64,000 bases of DNA from NCBI GenBank assembly GCA_017854535.1, contig JAFMHL010000011.1, positions 17,781 to 81,780 on the forward strand, given 5' to 3'. The translations under genes and the position numbers were made by a program. Below are positions 38,852-48,261 of the stretch, in pieces (position 1 is the stretch's first letter; the number at the start of each line of letters is the position of its first letter). Source of the stretch: Nitratireductor sp. (GTDB lineage Bacteria; Pseudomonadota; Alphaproteobacteria; Rhizobiales; Rhizobiaceae). A model generated the notes under the pieces. That model made no database searches, was not told the DNA's origin, and saw nothing but the letters and a program-made list of their open reading frames with translations.

Positions 38852-40444
38852 ATGGCACCTCGCGTACTCGTATCTGACAAACTTTCCGAAACTGCTGTCG
38901 ACATTTTTCGCCGTCATGGCGTTGAGGTCGATTATCTGCCTGATCTTGGCAAGGACAAAGAAAAACTCCTTGAAGTAATCGGTCAATATGATGGTCTAGC
39001 TATTCGCTCTGCTACGAAAGTGACGGAGAAAATTATCGCCGCTGCTGACAAACTAAAGGTAATCGGGCGTGCTGGTATCGGCGTTGATAACGTCGATATT
39101 CCCGCAGCATCGCGCAAAGGCATCGTGGTGATGAACACGCCTTTCGGGAATTCGATCACCACTGCTGAACATGCCATTACCTTGATGCTTTCTTGTGCCC
39201 GCCAAATCCCTGCGGCTGATGTTTCAACGCAGGCAGGCAAGTGGGAGAAATCCAAATTCATGGGTGTTGAGATTACTGGTAAATATCTTGGCATCATCGG
39301 GGCTGGAAATATCGGCAAGATCGTCATTGAGCGGGCGCAAGGCCTTAAAATGAAGGTTCTTGCCTATGATCCATTTCTCTCACAGGAAAAGGCTGATGAA
39401 ATTGGCGTTGAGAAGGTTGAGCTGGACGATATGTTGGCCCGTGCTGATTTCATTACATTACATGTGCCACTGACCGACAAAACCAAAAACATCATCAGCA
39501 AGGACGCCATCGCTAAAATGAAAGATGGCGTGCGGATCATCAACTGTGCCCGCGGCGGTCTGGTGGACGAAGACGCTTTGGCCGAAGCTATAAAAGCTGG
39601 CAAAGTTGCTGGCGCAGCATTTGATGTCTTTGCCGTTGAGCCAGCTACAGCAAGTCCATTGTTTGGTTTGCCAAACGTGGTTTGTACACCGCATCTAGGC
39701 GCAGCAACTTCAGAAGCTCAGGAAAATGTAGCCCTACAAGTGGCAGAACAGATGTCGGAATATCTGATAAAAGGTGCTGTTTCCAATGCTTTGAACATGC
39801 CATCGATCACGGCTGAAGAAGCGCCGAAACTGGTGCCGTTTGTGAAGTTGGCCCAGCATTTGGGTGCTTTTGTCGGACAGGTGACGGAAGAAGCGGTCAA
39901 GAAAGTGGAGATCACCTATGATGGCGGCGTTTCCAAAATGAACATTAAGGCCATGACGGCAGCAGCGATTGCTGGCCTGATCAAAAGTCAGGTGTCCGAT
40001 GTGAATATGGTTTCTGCGCCTGTGATGGCGAAAGAACGGGGTATGCAAATTTCCGAAACGGTTCAGGATAAATCAGGCGTTTTTGATAGCTATATCAAAA
40101 TCCGTGTGATCACCGAAAAGCAAGATCGCTCGGTAGCGGGGACTGTGTTCTCTGACGGCAAGCCGCGCTTTATCCAGATCAAGGGTATTAATCTGGATGC
40201 TGAGATTGGGCGCTATATGATCTATACGACCAATGACGATGTGCCTGGTATTATCGGTAAGCTTGGGTCTGTGTTCGGTAATGCGGGCGTTAATATTGCG
40301 AACTTCCAACTGGGCCGGGATGCGCCGGGCGGCAATGCCATTGCGCTGCTATATATTGATGCGCCTGTGAGCGAAGAAGTTTTGAACGACTTGCTTGCTT
40401 GTGGGATGTTCAAGCAGGCAAGACCATTGGAATTTGATATCTGA
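38852..40444 (+). CDS. serA: D-3-phosphoglycerate dehydrogenase
   Basis: 530 residues, the long type. The N-terminal substrate/NAD domain has GRAGIGVDNVDIPAASRKG, the Rossmann turn GIIGAGNIGKIVIERAQG, RGGLVDEDALAEAIKAGKV, and the catalytic His in TPHLGAATSEAQENVA. The intervening ASB domain (about 320-450) and C-terminal ACT domain (IYTTNDDVPGIIGKLGSVFG) suggest serine feedback. AGGAGG stands only two bases before the ATG at 38849 and five before that at 38852, so the second start is preferred. Confidence 0.96.
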   Translation: MAPRVLVSDKLSETAVDIFRRHGVEVDYLPDLGKDKEKLLEVIGQYDGLAIRSATKVTEKIIAAADKLKVIGRAGIGVDNVDIPAASRKGIVVMNTPFGNSITTAEHAITLMLSCARQIPAADVSTQAGKWEKSKFMGVEITGKYLGIIGAGNIGKIVIERAQGLKMKVLAYDPFLSQEKADEIGVEKVELDDMLARADFITLHVPLTDKTKNIISKDAIAKMKDGVRIINCARGGLVDEDALAEAIKAGKVAGAAFDVFAVEPATASPLFGLPNVVCTPHLGAATSEAQENVALQVAEQMSEYLIKGAVSNALNMPSITAEEAPKLVPFVKLAQHLGAFVGQVTEEAVKKVEITYDGGVSKMNIKAMTAAAIAGLIKSQVSDVNMVSAPVMAKERGMQISETVQDKSGVFDSYIKIRVITEKQDRSVAGTVFSDGKPRFIQIKGINLDAEIGRYMIYTTNDDVPGIIGKLGSVFGNAGVNIANFQLGRDAPGGNAIALLYIDAPVSEEVLNDLLACGMFKQARPLEFDI

Positions 40445-40464
40445 TCATCAGCTGGAAACGGTAG

Positions 40465-41385
40465 TTATCTAGCGGGTCGCGGGATTTTTTCCGCGGCCTT
40501 TTTTTGTGCCAGCCAAACACCACCAATCACCAAGACCAGCGCTACAGCATGATAAATGTGGAATTGTTCGTTTAGGATCAAGATTGCAAATATGGATCCA
40601 ACGACTGGAACGATGTTGATGAAAATACCACCTCGATTTGAGCCAATAAGTTCCAATCCACGCATCCAGAAAACCTGGCTCAAAATGGATGGGAAAACCG
40701 CCGTATAAATGACGACCATCCAGCCTTGGGTATCGGGCCAGATAACAGAACCCGATGCCACCTCATAAGATGCGAAAAGCGTTGATGTAAACAGGGCTGA
40801 AGTTCCTAGAACGGTGATGAAACTTAGCCAATGGATATCCGGTTTGTTTTTTAGAAATACCGAATAAATGCCGTAAGCGACAATAGCGGTAAGCATTAAC
40901 AAATCGCCGAAATTGACTTCCAGCTCCAGAAGCGCACCAAGATTGCCGCGTGAGGCAACCGTTAGCACGCCAATCAATGTCAGGGTGAAGCCAACAAGCT
41001 GTAATTTGGTTGCCCGTAGTTTGAAGAGAATAAAATTCAAAACAAAGACAGTTAGTGGCATGGAGGCTTGAACAATCGCTACATTGATGGCGCTGGTATA
41101 AACCAAAGCTGAATACATCAAATTGTTGAAAAGGGTGAAGCCGATTGATCCCAAAAGAACTAGAAACCAGAACTGATTTTTGATCTTAGGCCAGTCTCTT
41201 TTCAGGTGCGGGATGGCAAATGGATAAACAATCGCCATAGCAACCAGCCACCGGATGCAAGTCAACATGAAGGGAGAAATATGGCCAACGGCCAATTTTC
41301 CGGCGATGGCATTGCCTCCCCAAAAAATCGCTGTAAGCACTAAAAGGATGTAAGGTTGGCTAAAAAGCCATCTGAAAGCTGACAT
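40465..41385 (-). CDS. EamA/DMT family transporter
   Basis: 306 residues from an ATG at 41385, giving MSAFRWLFSQPYILLVLTAI. A longer open frame extends upstream into the purA leader but lacks conservation. About ten helices in two EamA repeats: AIFWGGNAIAGKLAVGHISP starts the first and VAYGIYSVFLKNKPDIHWLS the second, with PSILSQVFWMRGLELIGSNR and NIVPVVGSIFAILILNEQF near the end. The substrate is unknown. It is convergent with serA and divergent from purA. Confidence 0.87.
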   Translation of the reverse strand: MSAFRWLFSQPYILLVLTAIFWGGNAIAGKLAVGHISPFMLTCIRWLVAMAIVYPFAIPHLKRDWPKIKNQFWFLVLLGSIGFTLFNNLMYSALVYTSAINVAIVQASMPLTVFVLNFILFKLRATKLQLVGFTLTLIGVLTVASRGNLGALLELEVNFGDLLMLTAIVAYGIYSVFLKNKPDIHWLSFITVLGTSALFTSTLFASYEVASGSVIWPDTQGWMVVIYTAVFPSILSQVFWMRGLELIGSNRGGIFINIVPVVGSIFAILILNEQFHIYHAVALVLVIGGVWLAQKKAAEKIPRPAR

Positions 41386-41559
41386 ACGCACGAAAACCTG
41401 TTGGCACTTGTTTGACCGTCTTGATGTTTGGCCCAGTTTAGGACTAATAACAACCGCAATCTGGGGACTCGGCATTTTTGTCAAACTTGCTTTATGATAC
41501 CTCCTTTTGCCGGATCGTTTTGATCTCGTACCAAGCAATGGCAAATACGGAGTTTTGCA

Positions 41560-42858
41560 ATGGGTAATGTCGTCGTCGTCGGTTCCCAATGGGGTGATGA
41601 AGGTAAAGGCAAGATTGTCGACTGGCTTTCGGAGCGCGCGGATGTGGTCGTGCGTTTTCAAGGTGGGCATAATGCTGGACATACACTGGTTATCGACGGG
41701 ACCAGCTACAAATTAAGTCTGCTTCCTTCAGGCGTTGTTCGTCCCGGCAAGCTTGCCGTTATTGGTAATGGTGTTGTGGTGGATCCCCATGCGCTTGTTG
41801 CAGAAATCGGGCGCCTTGCAGATCAAGGTGTTGTTGTAAATCCTGAAAACCTTCGTATTGCTGAAAATGCCACGCTTATTTTGTCCCTGCACAGAGAGTT
41901 GGATGGATTGCGCGAAGATGCGGCTTCGAATTCGGGAATCAAGATTGGTACAACGAGGAGGGGAATAGGTCCTGCCTATGAAGACAAAGTTGGGCGACGG
42001 GCCATTCGGATGCTTGATCTTGCTGACATACCAACATTGCCTATAAAGATTGATCGTCTCCTTGATCACCACAACGCTTTACGCCGTGGTTTTGGCCAGC
42101 CTGAAGTTTCTCATGATGTGATCTTGAAAGAGCTTACCGATGTAGCTGATCAACTGGTGCCGTATATTGAGCCGGTTTGGCGTTTATTGGATGAAAAGAA
42201 ACGCAAAGGTGAGCGCATTCTATTTGAAGGCGCACAGGGAACTTTGCTCGATATTGACCATGGTACTTATCCATTTGTGACATCATCCAATACGGTTGCC
42301 GGACAAGCCGCCGCTGGATCAGGCATGGGCCCTGGCTCAGTTGGTTATGTTCTTGGCATCACAAAAGCCTATACGACACGCGTGGGCGAGGGGCCTTTCC
42401 CGACTGAATTGAACGATGAAGTGGGGCAGTTTCTCGGTGAGCGCGGTCATGAATTTGGAACAGTGACCGGCCGTAAACGTAGATGCGGATGGTTTGATGC
42501 GGTTCTGGTTCGCCAGTCCGTAGCAACAAATGGCATCACAGGCATTGCTTTGACAAAGCTTGATGTTTTGGATGGGCTAGAGGAAATCAAAGTTTGCGTG
42601 GGTTACGAATTGGATGGCAAGAAAATTGATTATTTGCCAGCTGCCCAAGGGGCACAGGCCCGTGTCGTTCCGATTTACAAAAGCTTTGAAGGTTGGAAAG
42701 ATACAACGGTTGGCGCGCGTCACTGGAGCGATCTGCCTGCTCAAGCGGTGAAATATGTCAAACAAATTGAAGAACTTATCGGCGCGCCAGTAGCGCTTCT
42801 ATCAACCAGTCCTGAACGTGAAGATACAATACTTGTTCAAGACCCTTTTCAGGACTAA
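41560..42858 (+). CDS. purA: Adenylosuccinate synthetase
   Basis: 432 residues. PurA joins IMP and aspartate using GTP, the first committed step to [23 protein letters not shown] holds the GTP-binding and catalytic Asp/His loop; [42 protein letters not shown] and [18 protein letters not shown] follow in order. Full length. The large unrecognised gene downstream begins 90 bases later. Confidence 0.97.
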   Translation: MGNVVVVGSQWGDEGKGKIVDWLSERADVVVRFQGGHNAGHTLVIDGTSYKLSLLPSGVVRPGKLAVIGNGVVVDPHALVAEIGRLADQGVVVNPENLRIAENATLILSLHRELDGLREDAASNSGIKIGTTRRGIGPAYEDKVGRRAIRMLDLADIPTLPIKIDRLLDHHNALRRGFGQPEVSHDVILKELTDVADQLVPYIEPVWRLLDEKKRKGERILFEGAQGTLLDIDHGTYPFVTSSNTVAGQAAAGSGMGPGSVGYVLGITKAYTTRVGEGPFPTELNDEVGQFLGERGHEFGTVTGRKRRCGWFDAVLVRQSVATNGITGIALTKLDVLDGLEEIKVCVGYELDGKKIDYLPAAQGAQARVVPIYKSFEGWKDTTVGARHWSDLPAQAVKYVKQIEELIGAPVALLSTSPEREDTILVQDPFQD

Positions 42859-42948
42859 AAGAAAGTTTGAAAAATCTACTAGATAGCCTGTCGCTGTTTC
42901 GACTAAGTTATCATTAGAATAAGAAAGAATAGAGTTCGGAAGAGTTGC

Positions 42949-45126
42949 ATGGCTGATTATATCTCGATTTTAGACAAAGCTGTCTCAGCCTTGGGTGATA
43001 ATACGCAGGCCAATCGGCTTGTTATTTATGACAAAGCGCGCGCTGCAATTGAACGTAAATTGCGGGCAATGGATCCAGTTCCCCCTGAGGCTGCTATCTC
43101 CCGTCAAATGGAGCAATTGGAAGCAGGCATTCAACAGGTAGAAGCGGGTTATGCTGCTGAAACTCCATTCGAAGAGGTGATTGCTGAAGCTCCTGTGCAA
43201 GAAGCGCCTGCGGCTGTTCAGCCTGTGCCAGTTGCATCTGAAAGTCCTGCGCCTGTTATTGTGCCGGAAGGATTTGTTGATGAGCCGATCCTGATTGACG
43301 GCATCGGTGAGAAAACTGCCGAATTATTGGCTGATGAGGGCGTTACAAAAATCAGCCAGATAGCTGAAATGAGCGATGATCAACTGGCTGGGGTAACAGC
43401 TGCGATCGGGTATCCAGGATTTGAGACGACCCAGGAATGGAAACAACAATCGCTCGATATGCTGAGCGGACAATTGCCGCGTGGTAAAACCAATCAGGAT
43501 AGATTGGAAAAGTTGCAAGAAGAGAGAGAAGCTTCGCCAGCGCCAAGCAGCATTGCAGAGCCTGTGCCGGATGAACCGGTAACTCCAGAGCCACTGCCTG
43601 TGTCGGAGCCTGATTTACCGGTTGCTTCGGTCACTGCACCTGAAGAAGCAGCAGAGCCGAAGATTGATAACAGCCCAGCACCTGCAGCCGCAGTTGAAGA
43701 AGAGCCTAAGGCTTCTGAATCTGTTGATGAAGATTATGACGCTTTTCTAAAAGCATTTAGCGACCAGAGCTCTGGAAAACCAGCTGCTGAAACAAACACA
43801 AGTGTGGCACCTGAACCAACACCGCAACCCACGCCTGAACCGCCTTCAGCCCGGCCAGTGACACCATCTTTTGAAGAGCCTGCGGTGCTCGGTAATGCTG
43901 TGTCTGCTTCTACGGGTACAGAACCGATTGCGCCTCCAATTCCTGAACCTGTCGCGGCAGCCGTTTCACCGTCAAGTGCGTCAGCGCCACAAGCGCGGAC
44001 GGCGGCACCTGAATTTGTATCAGAACTTGAAAATGATTTTGCGCCGCGTGAACAACGTGCTGCGCCCGGACGTCCTCATCCTGCGTTAAAGCAGAAGAAA
44101 GGTGCGGCAGGAAAAGTCGTAACCGGAAGCCTGTTGGTCTTGCTTTTGGGCGGGGCCGCAGCAGGGGCTTATTATTTCCGTGAACCGATTATGGAAGTCA
44201 CTCAAAAAGGAATATCGGCAACGCGCGCGCTGTTGAATGTGGATGATACCATTGAGCCTGTGGTGGACAATACGCCTGCTCCAGCAGCGGAAACTGCGGA
44301 CGATACACCAAAGGACGGATCGCGTCTTGGTAATGGCGAAACCATGCCAGAGCCTGCTCCAGTGGAGATCGAAACTGTTAAGCCAAAACCTGAGGCACCT
44401 GAACAGCCAACAGCCGTTGAACCGGAGCCTGTCAGAAGCATTGATGCTGAGCCTGCTACCGTTGAAGTTCAGGAAGAGACTTCCAGCGAAACACCTGCTG
44501 TTGAAGATACGAATACCCAAACGGCTGAAAACACTACGGAGACCGCAAGCGAATCTGCAACCACAACTGAAAGTGCGGTTCTTAGTGGCGAGAAGTCATA
44601 TTTATATGAAGAGGCTTTGGGCAATACAGGTGCCAGCAGGGATGAAGGTAATATAACCTGGAGCCTTGCCGATGAAGCACCGGAAGATGGCGCTCCGCCT
44701 GAGCCGGTCATCAAGGGTATGTTGGAAATCCCAAGCCGGGCGCTCACGCTTAACCTGAAGATCAAGCGTAATGTGGATCCTGCTCTATCAGCCAGCCATT
44801 TAATTGAACTGGCATTTTCACCTCTGTCAGAGTTTTCCGGCGGAAATATTGATAATATTTCCCGCTTTGTCATGAAAGCGAATGAGCAAGCGCGGGGCGA
44901 GAGCCTTGTTGGCATTCCTGTTCGTATTGATACAGGGTTTTTCTGGATTGCTTTGAACAATCTTGATCAGGCGCAAAAGACCAATCTAAGCCTATTGGAA
45001 AATGGCGACTGGGTGGACGTTCCCGTGACTTATGTTACCGGGCGTCGTGCCTTATTGACCTTTGAAAAAGGTGTAACAGGCAAGGAAGTTTTTGCCAAAG
45101 CGCTTGCTGACTGGAAAAATCGTTAG
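42949..45126 (+). CDS. Large Pro/Glu/Ala-rich single-pass membrane protein with a helix-hairpin-helix-like segment
   Basis: 725 residues, not assigned to a named family. Residues 1-65 are a helical head (DYISILDKAVSALGDNTQAN). Residues about 105-165 look like a helix-hairpin-helix or SAP-like fold (LIDGIGEKTAELLADEGVTK). Residues 170-380 are low-complexity Pro/Glu/Ala. One membrane helix lies at about 388-407 (VVTGSLLVLLLGGAAAGAYY), then a second acidic Pro-rich region. A compact C-terminal domain at about 560-725 (IKGMLEIPSRALTLNLKIKR and SRFVMKANEQARGESLVGIP) would be periplasmic. It may link cytoplasm and wall; this is inference. Confidence 0.75.
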   Translation: MADYISILDKAVSALGDNTQANRLVIYDKARAAIERKLRAMDPVPPEAAISRQMEQLEAGIQQVEAGYAAETPFEEVIAEAPVQEAPAAVQPVPVASESPAPVIVPEGFVDEPILIDGIGEKTAELLADEGVTKISQIAEMSDDQLAGVTAAIGYPGFETTQEWKQQSLDMLSGQLPRGKTNQDRLEKLQEEREASPAPSSIAEPVPDEPVTPEPLPVSEPDLPVASVTAPEEAAEPKIDNSPAPAAAVEEEPKASESVDEDYDAFLKAFSDQSSGKPAAETNTSVAPEPTPQPTPEPPSARPVTPSFEEPAVLGNAVSASTGTEPIAPPIPEPVAAAVSPSSASAPQARTAAPEFVSELENDFAPREQRAAPGRPHPALKQKKGAAGKVVTGSLLVLLLGGAAAGAYYFREPIMEVTQKGISATRALLNVDDTIEPVVDNTPAPAAETADDTPKDGSRLGNGETMPEPAPVEIETVKPKPEAPEQPTAVEPEPVRSIDAEPATVEVQEETSSETPAVEDTNTQTAENTTETASESATTTESAVLSGEKSYLYEEALGNTGASRDEGNITWSLADEAPEDGAPPEPVIKGMLEIPSRALTLNLKIKRNVDPALSASHLIELAFSPLSEFSGGNIDNISRFVMKANEQARGESLVGIPVRIDTGFFWIALNNLDQAQKTNLSLLENGDWVDVPVTYVTGRRALLTFEKGVTGKEVFAKALADWKNR

Positions 45127-45186
45127 GCTGAACCGTCGATGGTATTCAGTTGCACGTGCCTACCTGTTGGGTTATGAGTAAAAAAC

Positions 45187-45303
45187 TCCAAGGGGTGCTT
45201 GATCAGACAAATGTCTGGTTGGCTGAGACAGTTTAGCGCTGAACCCTTGATCCCCAGTTGGGATCGAGAACCTGCTCCGGATAATGCCGGCGAAGGGATG
45301 GAA
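45187..45303 (+). promoter_or_regulatory. TPP riboswitch (THI element)
   Basis: The conserved parts of the thiamine pyrophosphate aptamer are present in order: AAGGGGTGCTT at the 5' side, GGCTGAGACA (the pyrimidine-sensing loop), GAACCCTTGATC, then AACCTGCTCCGGATAATGCC and GGCGAAGGGATGG at the 3' side. It lies about 60 bases before the start of a thiamine-precursor transporter gene. Confidence 0.95.
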
Positions 45304-45337
45304 TTGGCGAAAGCCTGCTTTCCAGATAGCGCTTATT

Positions 45338-45361
45338 GTTTCCCTCTTTGAATAGGGAAAC
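45338..45361 (+). promoter_or_regulatory. Ribosome-site-sequestering hairpin below the TPP riboswitch
   Basis: GTTTCCCT (45338-45345) pairs perfectly with AGGGAAAC (45354-45361). The 3' arm contains the AGGGA ribosome site of the gene starting at the TTG at 45365. There is no T-run, so control is likely translational: ligand-bound RNA would favour this hairpin and block initiation. Confidence 0.7.
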
Positions 45362-45364
45362 AAA

Positions 45365-46138
45365 TTGGCTGACGCAAAAAACCATTTTCTAACATCTTTT
45401 TTGCAAACCTTGATTGTGTTGGCCGTGCTGGTTTTTGCCTGGCAGGTTTGTATTTGGATTTTTCAGCCAGCGCGGTTTTTATTTCCCTCGCCCCTGGATG
45501 TTGCGCGCGTTTTTCAAACTCAATCGTCTTATCTAGCGTCCAATGCTTTGATCACCATCAATGAGATGGTTTTGGGGTTTATCATTGGCTCCTCTATCGG
45601 TGTTTTTGTTGCTTTGGTGCTGTCGCAATTTCCCATGCTGGATCGCTATTTGATGCCAATCGTTGTGACGACACAGACGCTTCCGGTTTTTGCCATTGCG
45701 CCCTTATTGGTGATCTGGTTCGGCTTTGGCATTGGCTCAAAAATTGTCATGGCAAGCCTGATCATATTTTTTCCCGTTGCTTCCGCATTTTATGACGGGC
45801 TTAAACAAACCCCGCGCACTTGGCTTGATCTTGGTGCCAATTGGGGGGCGAGTAAATTTCAATTGCTGGGCCTGATGCGCATTCCTGCGGCCATGCCTTC
45901 ACTGATTACCGGGCTGAAAGTTGCTGCAACCATTGCTCCGATTGGTGCCATAGTTGGTGAGTGGGCTGGCGCTGCAGGTGGGCTTGGCTTCGTCATGTTG
46001 CAGGCCAATGCTCGGACCCAAACCGATGTTGTTTTTGCTTCGCTTATTGTTTTGGCATTTTGCGCGTTTTTTCTGCGATGGATTGTTGTTCATTGCGCAG
46101 ATTACTTTTTGTGGTGGTCGCGTGAAGCTTCCACCTGA
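45365..46138 (+). CDS. Thiamine-precursor ABC transporter permease, ThiX-like
   Basis: 257 residues, TTG start with AGGGA upstream. Six or so helices and the BPD_transp_1 EAA loop (TWLDLGANWGASKFQLLGLM followed by RIPAAMPSLITGLKVA) match SsuC/ThiX-type permeases. The TPP riboswitch immediately upstream, and the NMT1/THI5-like binding protein downstream, point to uptake of a thiamine pyrimidine precursor such as HMP or formylaminopyrimidine. No ATPase gene is adjacent. Confidence 0.9.
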   Translation: MADAKNHFLTSFLQTLIVLAVLVFAWQVCIWIFQPARFLFPSPLDVARVFQTQSSYLASNALITINEMVLGFIIGSSIGVFVALVLSQFPMLDRYLMPIVVTTQTLPVFAIAPLLVIWFGFGIGSKIVMASLIIFFPVASAFYDGLKQTPRTWLDLGANWGASKFQLLGLMRIPAAMPSLITGLKVAATIAPIGAIVGEWAGAAGGLGFVMLQANARTQTDVVFASLIVLAFCAFFLRWIVVHCADYFLWWSREAST

Positions 46139-46173
46139 CCTTTACCTGTTTCGTTTTTAAATTGGAGAATATA

Positions 46174-47109
46174 ATGTTTCGAATACTTACACTTGCAGCC
46201 ATGCTGATGCTGGCGCCTGTTCAGGCTTATTCAGCGGAAAAGCTGACCGTGTTGCTGGACTGGTTCGTCAATCCTGACCATGCGCCGATGATCGTTGCCA
46301 AAGAGCTGGGAATGTTTGACGCGGCAGGTCTTGATGTCGAATTGATACCACCAGCTGATCCAAGCGCGCCGCCGCGTTTGGTGGCTGCAGGGCAGGCCGA
46401 TCTTGCGATTTCCTATCAGCCGCAATTGCATGTGCAGGTGGATGAGGGATTGCCACTAACCCGCATCGGCACCCTTGCAGAAACACCGCTAAATGCGTTG
46501 GTTGTTTTGCAAGCAAGCGGGATCAATAAGCTGGAAGATCTTAAGGGCAAGACGGTAGGCTTTTCTGTGGGCGGCTTCGAAGATGCTGTGCTTGGGGCCA
46601 TGCTACAAACCGTTGGTTTGTCGTTGAGTGACGTGACATTGGTCAATATCAATTTCGCGCTTTCGCCATCTTTGATTACTGGCAAAGTAGATGCGGTGAT
46701 TGGCGCGTTCCGTAATTTTGAACTGAACCAGCTGGATATTGAAGGCCATCCGGGCAAAGCATTTTATCCGGAAGAAAATGGTGTTCCTGTTTATGATGAG
46801 CTGATTCTGGTTTCGAAAAACGACCGCACAGATGATCCTCGTTTTCGCACCTTTCTGGACGTTGTTGAGAATGCAACTTTGTACATCACCAACCACCCTG
46901 AAGAGGCATTGGATGTTTTCTTCAAGGCCCATCCTGATTTGAACAATGAGCTGAACAAGCGCGCATGGTTTGATACATTGCCGCGTCTTGCCAAACGCCC
47001 GGCTGCCCTTGATACGCGGCGCTATGAGCGTTTTGCTGAATTCATGCGCGCATCGGGACTGACAAAGAATGCGCCTGCTATTGAAACCTATGCGGTTGAG
47101 ATCAAGTAA
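46174..47109 (+). CDS. Thiamine-precursor ABC transporter binding protein, ThiY-like
   Basis: 311 residues. A signal peptide (LTLAAMLMLAPVQAYSA) precedes the NMT1/THI5-like fold: LTVLLDWFVNPDHAPMIVAK is the classic pyrimidine-binding N-terminus, followed by GQADLAISYQPQLHVQVDEG and KGKTVGFSVGGFEDAVLGAM. Known relatives bind HMP or N-formyl-4-amino-5-aminomethyl-2-methylpyrimidine. The ATG at 46174 has GGAG eight bases upstream. It ends the riboswitch-controlled operon. Confidence 0.92.
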   Translation: MFRILTLAAMLMLAPVQAYSAEKLTVLLDWFVNPDHAPMIVAKELGMFDAAGLDVELIPPADPSAPPRLVAAGQADLAISYQPQLHVQVDEGLPLTRIGTLAETPLNALVVLQASGINKLEDLKGKTVGFSVGGFEDAVLGAMLQTVGLSLSDVTLVNINFALSPSLITGKVDAVIGAFRNFELNQLDIEGHPGKAFYPEENGVPVYDELILVSKNDRTDDPRFRTFLDVVENATLYITNHPEEALDVFFKAHPDLNNELNKRAWFDTLPRLAKRPAALDTRRYERFAEFMRASGLTKNAPAIETYAVEIK

Positions 47110-47137
47110 GCGATTGTCTTTGGTTTTTGTAATGACA

Positions 47138-47258
47138 TTACCCCCCTCTGTCACTTCGTGACATCTCCCCCCAAGGGTGGAGATAGACAAACGCAAAATC
47201 TTGCCACACGCTTTCTCACCCCTTGGGGGGAGATGGCCGACAGGGCAGAGGGGGATAT
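47138..47258. repeat. Palindromic intergenic repeat element (RIME-like)
   Basis: A ~120-base inverted structure. The left arm (ACCCCCCTCTGTC... CATCTCCCCCCAAGGG) is mirrored by the right arm (CCCCTTGGGGGGAGATGG... GACAGGGCAGAGGGGG). The CCCCTCTG.../CATCTCCCC...AAGGGGGGAGAT layout is that of intergenic mosaic repeats common in Rhizobiaceae and relatives. Short open frames across it on both strands are artefacts of the palindrome. Confidence 0.75.
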
Positions 47259-47304
47259 TCTTGAGATCATTCGCTTAGTAGATTTTGGATCGACTACTTC
47301 ACAC

Positions 47305-47336
47305 AAAAAAACCCGGCCAATGAGCCGGGTTTTTCG
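47305..47336 (-). terminator. Terminator after rpoH
   Basis: AACCCGGC and GCCGGGTT around a CAATGA loop, with A-rich sequence on the left (a T-run in the minus-strand transcript) and a T-run on the right. It is 20 bases beyond the rpoH stop and could work in both directions. Confidence 0.9.
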
Positions 47337-47355
47337 TTTCTTATAGCTGTGAGTC

Positions 47356-48261
47356 TTAACTGACATGTTCCAGTTGAGCGGTTGGCTTGGCCAATTCCTT
47401 GGCGGCAGCCTTCATGGCTTTTTGCACTTTTTCAAAGGCACGCACCTCGATCTGGCGCACGCGCTCGCGGGAAATATCGAACTCACCGGATAATTCTTCC
47501 AGCGTGATCGGGCTGTCCTCAAGACGGCGCGCCATAAAGATGCGCTGTTCGCGTTCGGTCAATTCGCTCATGGCACCAGCCAGCATTTCACGGCGGGCAT
47601 CCAGCTCATCCTGTTTCACCAGAATTTGCTCGGCATTGTCGGTTTCATCAACCAGCCAATCCTGCCATTCGCCGCTTTCGCCTTCAGCTGCCTTGATCGG
47701 CGCGTTAAGCGAAGCATCGCCGCCAAGACGGCGGTTCATGGACACCACTTCATCCTCGCGCACACCCAATTGGGTCGCGATTTCGGTGATTTCCTCAGGC
47801 TTCAAATCGCCATCATTAAGCGCCTGAATTTTGCTTTTGGCCTTGCGCAGGTTGAAAAACAGGCGCTTCTGGTTAGCGGTTGTACCCATTTTCACGAGCG
47901 ACCATGAGCGCAGGACATATTCCTGGATAGAGGCTCTGATCCACCACATGGCATAGGTCGCAAGACGGAAACCGCGCTCTGGGTCAAATTTCTTGACCGC
48001 CTGCATCAGGCCGACATTGCCCTCAGACACCACTTCGCCAATCGGCAAACCATAGCCGCGATAGCCCATGGCGATCTTCGCCACGAGACGCAAATGGCTG
48101 GTTACCATTTTATGGGCAGCGTCTTTGTCTTCATATTCTGCATAGCGTTTTGCGAGCATATATTCTTCGTCCGGCTCCAGCATGGGGAACTTGCGGATCT
48201 CTTGCATATATCTCGACAGGCCGTAATCGCCTTGGGTTACACTTGGTAATGTTTGGGCCAT
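47356..48261 (-). CDS. rpoH: RNA polymerase heat-shock sigma factor RpoH
   Basis: 301 residues. Region 2 reads LVAKIAMGYRGYGLPIGEVV then NVGLMQAVKKFDPERGFRLA and YAMWWIRASIQEYVLRSWSL. The RpoH box is QKRLFFNLRK, which separates it from RpoD. Region 4 ends with LEELSGEFDISRERVRQIEV. It directs heat-shock genes. In Rhizobiales rpoH usually follows rluD directly; here about 3.9 kb of other genes intervenes. The TATATAA around 48351-48357 on its upstream side is a possible -10 area. Confidence 0.96.
   Translation of the reverse strand: MAQTLPSVTQGDYGLSRYMQEIRKFPMLEPDEEYMLAKRYAEYEDKDAAHKMVTSHLRLVAKIAMGYRGYGLPIGEVVSEGNVGLMQAVKKFDPERGFRLATYAMWWIRASIQEYVLRSWSLVKMGTTANQKRLFFNLRKAKSKIQALNDGDLKPEEITEIATQLGVREDEVVSMNRRLGGDASLNAPIKAAEGESGEWQDWLVDETDNAEQILVKQDELDARREMLAGAMSELTEREQRIFMARRLEDSPITLEELSGEFDISRERVRQIEVRAFEKVQKAMKAAAKELAKPTAQLEHVS

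Noticed and set aside
44086..44520. Arg/Trp/Phe-rich frame antisense to the large HhH-like protein gene
   Set aside because: Aberrant composition typical of a reverse-strand shadow of Pro/Glu codons.
47151..47366. Short open frames across the palindromic repeat on both strands
   Set aside because: They arise from the inverted repeat and have no ribosome site or similarity.
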